NCBI RefSeq assembly: GCF_050003625.1
Contig: NC_134401.1
Location: 63,581,242-63,645,241, forward strand
Direction: 5' to 3'
DNA length: 64,000 bases
Source of the DNA: Haematobia irritans
Lineage: Eukaryota > Arthropoda > Insecta > Diptera > Muscidae
Shown here: positions 57,001 to 64,000 of the stretch, one piece after another
How positions within the stretch are numbered: the first letter of the stretch is position 1
Layout of the letters: the number at the start of each line of letters is the position of its first letter
Translations under genes and position numbers: made by a program
The notes under the pieces: generated by a model
The model's input: only the letters and a program-made list of their open reading frames with translations
What the model was told of the DNA's origin: nothing
Databases searched by the model: none

Positions 57001-60000
57001 ATGTTCCATATATATATGAGCCTATCATTAATCATTATTTATTATGATATTATGGAAAGGCAAAAATGTTGTCCAAAATGGTTGGGAAGACAGCAGCTTC
57101 GGATTTCCTCATCAGTTCCCTTTATTGGACGATCTACTCATTTCAATTATTAGACTATATTGCTAAAGCTTTATTGCAAAGAACGAACTTTAACAATTTA
57201 ACATAGCCAACAATTTTTTTTATTTAATTAAAATCTTAATCACACGGCCAGATCTTACTAAAGACTGTGGAAATGTGTATTAGCCAACACTGCAACTTTT
57301 GTATAGTCAAGATTGTGAGATTTGTATCGTTTCTTTTGAATAATTTAATTGTATCAATTCCTTTAATTTTCTTGTCCAATAAGCTCGAATAAATATTGTA
57401 ATAATATGTAGTTAATTGTTATTTTAATTAAAAAATTAAAAAACAATCAATTTAAATGACAGAACTGTATCTTCCTCTAATTGGTCTTTGGTTCTTCAAC
57501 CATGTCCAGTGTTTTCTTTATTGGAGAGTTTCTCCAAATTGGGGGTTTTATTAAGAACTTTTTAGAAATTTTGGGAAAAATGGGGGAATGTTGTTTACAT
57601 ATTAATTTTTTTTGCTACATTCTCAAATGGTAATACAAGTTCAACGTCCCTAATACGGACAGATATGGTTTCCACCTTTTTGTGTCAATGTAGTATACAA
57701 TCCACTAGCTTTAGACCTTTATGGAATGGTGAATCTAGCTTATGATAGTTATGAAGCGTTGAAAAACATAAAATAGAAACGGTAAAACTGTAAAAAAATA
57801 TCAACCATTTGACATATGATTTGCACAAATTTGGCATATAGTCATCAGCCAACCCACTATGTGGTCATGGTCTAACATCGATCTGTGTGAAAATGTGACT
57901 CCCAGAAGTATTGATTCTAGAAGCCATATTGTTTAAATTCGTCATCAGCTGAGTGTCGAAAAATCGAAATTGCCATAAGGGTTTTTATGGTATTTTATTT
58001 TATTTATTAATTTTTGGTAAATAATAAATGTCGTTTCCTTTATTATAAATAAAGATCCCTAATATCAAGAAAGATACAACAATTAATAATTCCTTATTTT
58101 GCTACCAAATAAGACTGAAACATGGGCAGACCTTTTGGGATGCTGGTTAATTCCTTGTTAAAAAGAAAAAACAAAGAAAACAAAAGACTTATTTGGAAAT
58201 GTACGTGTCAGTATTATAGCAACATAATCAAAATTAATATTCGCCTTAATACACCATTACTTAAAATATCCCAATTGCACCCATTGGGGTGTTGTCCTTG
58301 AAATCTTCAAGAAAAAAAAACCGAAAAAGTTGTCTTGTTTTTTAACAACCATAAAAAATTGCTATTACGCAGCTATTGTTGTTGCATTTCCCCAGTTGGT
58401 AGCTTCGTTATATGGGTGACCATAGAAGCACATCCATATTGACAGCCTGTCTTCAAATGCGGCAAAGATCTTTACGCTCATTTAAAATGTTATTCAAAAC
58501 ATTTCGCCCAACTTTGGTCATGTATTTTCATATCCCAGTCATAGAGCGTTTCACATAGCAACACCTTAAGGCAACAGTTTTACGGAATTCTGGTACACCT
58601 GTCCTCAGGAAAAGTAATACGAAAACAATCTTTCTTCTCGGGCAATACAAAAGCCAAGTTAAATGGAAGGAGCATACAAATAAGTTTTGTGTTAATTTCT
58701 GGATATTTTTTTTTTGCATTTTGTCTTTCCCAGCGTGAATAACAAAGACCGAAATTCTTGGAAAACTTACAACATAAGTTCCAAAGAAAAGTTTAGGGAG
58801 GTGGAAGGGGACGAGTGTGGGTAAAAAGGACATGATAATAAACAATCAACACTTGTTGTCAGACAGAATAACAACCTTCAGCCACCTTCGCTTCCAACGG
58901 ACAGACCAACTCATATGACGATGGACCCGACAGACGGGCAATAGGACAATTTCCACAACAGTAAATACGAGGTGTACGAAACAAAGGTGCCAAGTATTCA
59001 CTGACAACAAAAAGTTCTTCCCTCCTGCTCATCGACTGACGGCGATAAAGTGAATGGGAGGGTAATAGGGCACACTGAAGATGGAGTAATAGCTGCATAA
59101 TGTATTTGTTCTTGTTGTTTATTTCAAGTACACCATGAACAAATTACTTGGCAAATAATAGCAAAAGTGTCATATCAAACAAGAAACAATCTGTTATTGT
59201 AAACCGAGAAAGCCTGCCCGGGAGGGGTAAAGAGACTTGCTATAGTGCACTCCAAGAACACAATAATAATAAGCACACATATTAAATCGCTAGAATGGCT
59301 AGGTGTGGTGATAGTATGAGATCTACAATGCCAGCTAAAGGGAGTGGGTTGGCGATAAAAACATAGAATCTCAAAGGCATAGAAGAACATATTAGGGACT
59401 ACCGAGGTTCGACTTGTGCTTAAAGGAATTCAATCCAGGTATCGAAAAAAAGAACACAATATTTATGACTTTGTGTGGTACTCCTTCCGGTCTAAGCTAT
59501 AAGACAAGTTGGACTTATCAATGATCCTGGACCCTTATGGGATTCTCGAGGGAAATGTTGTACGATTGGTGTTATGAACACCACTTTAGGAAGATAACTT
59601 TTAACATTCTGAATCAATTGATCTGATACAAGTATTCCATATACGGCTATTATAAAAAGTAGCTTTATAAATGAAACTACCATTGAAGGTAGTAGGTATA
59701 CAAAAATCGATAATCTATATCTACATGACCCTACAATTCGCTCATGCCTCACACAAAATGCAGGAAAAAAGTAGCAAACGTCGCAAACTTAAATTACTTC
59801 AGTCCCTTCAGCTAGGCAGTGATATCCAAGATGATGATATGTGCGATGAAATTTAAATTCTCAGGAATGACCATAAAATTATTAACGAATTTACTTTTTG
59901 GCTTATTGGAGCCAATTTTCATATTAATTAAAAATTTTCAAAATTGTAGCTGGCCATTCGCTGATGCAACTAAAGCTTGGATGGACATTATGGAGCATGA

Positions 60001-60084
60001 AACTCAAGAATAGTTTGAAGTTGCGAAGGAGAGATGTTGATCTAATATAAAAAGATCGATCCAATACGTATATAATTCAGTTTG
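54034..60084. other. Long AT-rich non-coding stretch
   Basis: 54590-54750 resembles the right part of the 50972 element (GACTTGTCAAAAGGGCTTCAT...TTTTTTGCTGAGTTC). 55005-55300 and 56500-57000 contain many AATTAAAAAATTAATTGGATC-like motifs. GT-rich tracts lie near 55535 and 55785. At 57505-57600 there is a hAT-like relic. Short frames near 55300-55640 and 58500-59100 have no recognised domain. Confidence 0.4.
55040..55290. repeat. Degenerate TTTTTTAATTGAATCAA repeat cluster
   Basis: At least seven imperfect occurrences of TTTTTAATTG with GGATCAAT or GAATCAA neighbours in both orientations. It is probably the inside of a small palindromic MITE ending GTGTGTACATC, but I cannot define both ends. 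Confidence 0.5.
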
Positions 60085-60312
60085 ACAAAGTAGACATAAA
60101 ATTTTGACAAAATTTTCTACAGAAATAAAATTTTAACAAAATTTTCTATAGAAATACAATTTTTCACAAAATTTTCTATAGAAATAAAAATTTTCACAAA
60201 ATTTTCTATAGAAAGAATATTTTGACAAAAATGTCTACAGAAATAAAATTTTAACAAAATTTTCTATAGAAATAAACTTTTGGCAACATTTTCTATAGAA
60301 ATAAAATCTTGG
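60085..60312. repeat. AAAATTTTCTATAGAAAT array (reverse of 20510-21885)
   Basis: About seven units of AACAAAATTTTCTATAGAAAT type. Same family as the array inside the hAT-like element, opposite strand. It directly precedes the truncated DINE-1-like copy. Confidence 0.85.
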
Positions 60313-60340
60313 TACATTATTTTTGGCTCTTGTGGCAACC

Positions 60341-62151
60341 TTGATTATGAACCGATATGGACCAATTTTTGTGTGATTGAAACAATTTTGGTATGGTTGT
60401 TAACGACCATATACTAATTTGAACCGGATCGGATGAGTTTTGCTCCTCCATGAGGCTCCGGAGGTCAAATCTGGAGAACGTTTTATATGGGGGCTATATA
60501 TAATTATGGACCGATATGCACCAATTTTTGCACGGTTGCTAGAGACCATATACCAATACCATGTACCAAATTTCAGCCGGATCGGATGAAATTTGCTTCT
60601 CTTAGAGGCTCCGCAACCTAAATCTGGGGATCGGTTTATATGGGGGCTATATATAATTATGGACCGATGTGGGCCAATTTTTGCATGATTGTTAGAGATC
60701 ATATACCAACACCATGTACCAAATTTCAGCCGCATTGGATTAAATATGCTTCTCTTAGAGGCTCCACAAGCCAAATCTAGGGATCGGTTTATATGGGGGC
60801 TATATATAATTAAGGACCGATATGGACCAATTTTTGCATGGTTGTTAGAGATCATATACCAACACCATGTACCAAATTTCAGCCGGATCGGATGAAATAT
60901 GCTTCTCTTAGAGGCTCCACAAACCAAATCTGGGGATCGGTTTATATGGGGGCTATATATAATTATGGACCGATGTGGACCAATTTTTGCATGGTTGTTA
61001 GTGACCATATACCAATACCATGTACCAAATTTCAGCTGGATCGGATGCAATTTGCTTCTCTTTGAGGCTTCGCAAGCCAAATCTGGAGATCGGTTTATAT
61101 GGGGGCTATATATAATTATGGACCGATGTGGACCAATTTTTGCATGATTGTTAGAGACCATATACTAACACCATGTACCAAATTTCAGCCGGATCGGAAT
61201 GAAATATGCTTCTCTTAGAGGCTCTACAAGCCAAATCTGGGGATCGGTTTATATGGGGGCTATATATAATTAAGGACCGATATGGACCAATTTTTGCATG
61301 GTTGTTAGAGACCATATACCAACACCATGTACCAAATTTCAGCCGGATCGGATGAAATATGCTTCTCTTAGAGGCTCCACAAACTAAATCTGGGGATCGG
61401 TTTATATGGGGGCTATATATAATTATGGACCGATGTGGACCAATTTTTGCATGGTTGTTAGATACCATATACCAACATCATGTACCAAATTTCAGCCGCA
61501 TTGGATTAAATATGCTTCTCTTAGAGGCTCCACAAGCCAAATCTAGGGATCGGTTTATATGGGGGCTATATATAATTAAGGACCGATATGGACCAATTTT
61601 TGCATGGTTGTTAGAGATCATATACCAACACCATGTACCAAATTTCAGCCGGATCGGATGAAATATGCTTCTCTTAGAGGCTCCACAAACCAAATCTGGG
61701 GATCGGTTTATATGGGGGCTATATATAATTATGGACCGATGTGGACCAATTTTTGCATGGTTGTTAGTGACCATATACCAATACCATGTACCAAATTTCA
61801 GCTGGATCGGATGCAATTTGCTTCTCTTTGAGGCTTCGCAAGCCAAATCTGAGGGTCCCTTTATATGGGGGCTATACGTAAAAGTGGACCGATATGGCCC
61901 ATTTTCAATACCATCCGACCTACATCGATAACAAATACTTGTGCCAAGTTTCAAGTCGATAGCTTGTTTCGTTCGGAAGTTAGCGTGATTTCAACAGACG
62001 GACGGACGGACGGACGGACATGCTTAGATCGACTCAGAATTTCACCACGACCCAGAATATATATACTTTATGGGGTCTTAGAGCAATATTTCGATATGTT
62101 ACAAACGGAATGACAAAGTTAATATACCCCCATCCTATGATGGAGGGTATA
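60341..62151 (+). mobile_element. DINE-1/mini-me-like element, copy 4 (large array, 5'-truncated)
   Basis: The 5' hairpin part is missing; it starts in the tandem region. TTTATA motifs lie at 60635, 60788, 60941, 61094, 61248, 61401, 61554, 61707 and 61860, that is 153 bp apart with a single 154. The 3' unique part, (GACG)n and CCTATGATGGAGGGTATA end are present. The 253-codon minus-strand frame and other frames here are repeat artefacts. Confidence 0.85.
60712..61846. repeat. 766-bp higher-order duplication inside the 153-bp array
   Basis: The segment at about 60712-61080 recurs at 61478-61846. The offset is 766 bp, equal to five units plus the one-base insertion at about 61199. The frames at 60838 and 61604 translate identically over 75 codons. 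Confidence 0.85.
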
Positions 62152-64000
62152 AAAATATTCACAATTCCTTTAAATCAAAATTAGGTTTTCTACACTAGGT
62201 TTACGACTTTTGCGATATACGTATTATGCCGTCGTAAACGCACGTCGCAAAAGACACAGTTTGCGATAGGCCAATCATGATTATGACAAAATCCCATAAG
62301 TCGAGATAGGACAAATATTATGTTGTGTATAGTTTTTGGAGGTGCATCTTTCTGTCTTTACAGATTTTTGATATCTGCCCTAGATCTGGAGATATAGAAT
62401 CGTGAGAAACATTACTCTCGAATTTTTAAGTTTAATTTTGACAAAACAACGTATTTCATCATATGTTGCCAAATACATTCGAAGTACTTGTATTATATTT
62501 TTGGCAAAACAACATAAGTCCACATAAGAATTCTGTAATTGATCCATTTTTTTTTACAAAACAACATATATCGAGTCATTGTCGAATAACAGATCCAAAT
62601 AAGGGCACATTTAACTTCAGTTGTGTTGTTTTCTTAGTCAGGATATAATGGGACAAAACACTATAAATAAATATTTTTTTTTAATAAAATTTCATTTGAC
62701 AAAACAACATAAGTCAGTACTTGCTAATTTTCTCCGGGTCGGGGAGTGCGATGTGAATTTGATAAAGTGGAAAAATAACCCATTGAAAAGGTCTATCATG
62801 CAAATATTAAACATTTTTCAGATGTTTTTTACGCAAGTTTTTGTGAACCCTTAAAAGTGTATTTTCGATCTTCTGTAAAATTTAGATTTTTACTTTTGGG
62901 GTTTCGTCATAATTCCACAGATATTTATGACAAAGTTTGTTGGATAATTACGTCCCAGCCATTTTTTCACTTCTTGTATTGCTAATCTTTCCGCGATTTT
63001 AATTTGAGAATACTCCAAATTCCACATGTCCCTCCAATTTGGGGACATCGGTGTAGAAACTAGACTAATCAAATTTGGTTTTATTATTACAGTTTTTATT
63101 TTGCCCTAAGACGTCGTAGGGCAAAAAAAATGGAAAAGGAACTGATATTATTAATATATTGAAAATGCCAAATACCAATCTACACTTGTTTAGGTATACA
63201 TGTTTCATCATAGGATAAAGTGAATTTCAATAGCCTTCAGTAAAGATCTGACACGGAGAGGTGACTCATTTTGGGTCTTATATGCTAATTTCTAATGGAA
63301 ATTGTTCTTTCCAAATTGAACCATTTCCACTACCATTGCAACATGCAACATTTTTGCGTATAACTAAAATTGAGGGTAATCAAATAATAGCAAAAGAAAA
63401 CAATAAAAATAATTGAAACCGATTTTGATTTTCATTAAAGAAAAGAACTCCTTGCATTTTACGTCAGGATATCTCCAAGATTATCAAATTAGCTATTTTT
63501 CAGAGTGGAGTATAACAAGTATCATAGACCCGAAATCATCGACCTCCCTTAATACACCTTTGTAGGTGCATTGCAGGCGGCAATACACACATATAATTCT
63601 GCTAAGAAACATGGACCTGAGGTAACGCCAAAGCGCCTGTAATGCCTCAAGTCATGGCACAGCAATGAATTCACGTACAATGGAAATTTATGCACAATTT
63701 TGAAATGAAGATAAGCGCCGTGAAGAAGGATGAGTTGCGAAGGGTGCTTCGAGGATTCTTGTTCGGCAATATAAACAATATGAGATAGCAAGAAACCTTA
63801 AAACCATCAGGTTGAATGTCCTTTAGGATACCGGGAAGGATGTGACAACCCTGTGCATCATTCATCATTCACCATTTGAAGAAACCTAAAAACACACCAC
63901 GAACGCTTATGTGTGTGACCGTAATGGTGATGTATTGTACTGCAGAAATAATGACAGATGCTGCTGCATTTATCTTCAGAATGTTAACCTTTCAAATGCC
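62152..64000. other. Non-coding stretch with a short dispersed motif and a LINE scrap
   Basis: Five copies of ACAAAACAACATAAGTC-like sequence are spread over 62440-62715. Nothing recognisable after 63100. Confidence 0.4.
62890..63072 (-). pseudogene. Diverged LINE RNase H scrap
   Basis: The minus strand reads FYTDVPKLEGHVEFGVFS, then after a frameshift IKIAERL directly followed by AIQEVKKWLGRNYPTNFVIN. This corresponds to the RNase H region FYTDGSKLDG...IAKRL...AIREVANWLRSN...INIYSD of the LINE copies above, but with different residues and an internal deletion. It is therefore an older or different family member. Confidence 0.65.

Noticed and set aside
60400..61161. 253-codon minus-strand frame with HINRSPDL repeats
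   Set aside because: Same 153-bp repeat read on the other strand; disrupted by a single-base insertion at about 61199.

Overview
The window looks like nuclear DNA from a higher fly, most likely a muscid and plausibly a stomoxyine such as horn fly or stable fly. The host call is an inference. It rests on an Ig-domain exon of the fly Sns/Hbs (nephrin-like) family, two decayed mariners whose ends and protein closely resemble Himar1 of the irritans subfamily, and DINE-1/mini-me-like elements carrying a (GACG)n core. Coding density is extremely low. I found one credible host exon; almost everything else recognisable is transposon-derived.

Layout: 1-691 is AT-rich sequence. 692-2074 is a Helentron/DINE-1-like element with an internal tandem array. 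2164-2563 is the Ig-domain exon (+), ending in a consensus splice donor; the rest of the window is probably its intron. 3817-8350 is a nested pile: a TA-flanked MITE hit by a piggyBac-like MITE and a second DINE-1-like element, then an inverted MITE copy, then a tRNA-derived SINE whose CCTAA tail is split by a CCCAGCAAAA-ended element. 10099-10978 holds another SINE, a MITE fragment and a LINE tail. 12549-13672 is a mariner beside an RNase H-bearing LINE (13675-17985, minus), which is split by a 1.71-kb foldback element with 9-bp target duplications. 20150-22704 is a hAT-like element filled with a satellite-like array. 24321-25049, 28503-29941 and 40740-41908 are 5'-truncated plus-strand LINE copies. 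30290-30631 is a mauritiana-type mariner fragment. 31871-32660 is a second hAT-like element. 33547-37516 contains two inverted copies of a 1.4-kb element, the right one inside a second LINE. 38794-39726 is a DD41D-type Tc1/mariner with a 241-codon open catalytic region. 42027-52107 contains further MITEs and a full-span mariner (44328-45588). 53521-54029 is a TTAA-flanked piggyBac-like MITE. 60341-62151 is a third large DINE-1-like array with a 766-bp internal duplication.

The biology that can be read is mostly transposon ecology. A tRNA-type SINE and an RNase H LINE share a 3' tail. Two LINE copies share the same inactivating lesions. Nested insertions give a relative order of events. Three tandem arrays have periods divisible by three and make long but meaningless reading frames. 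I saw no CRISPR array, rRNA, canonical tRNA or prokaryotic operon.
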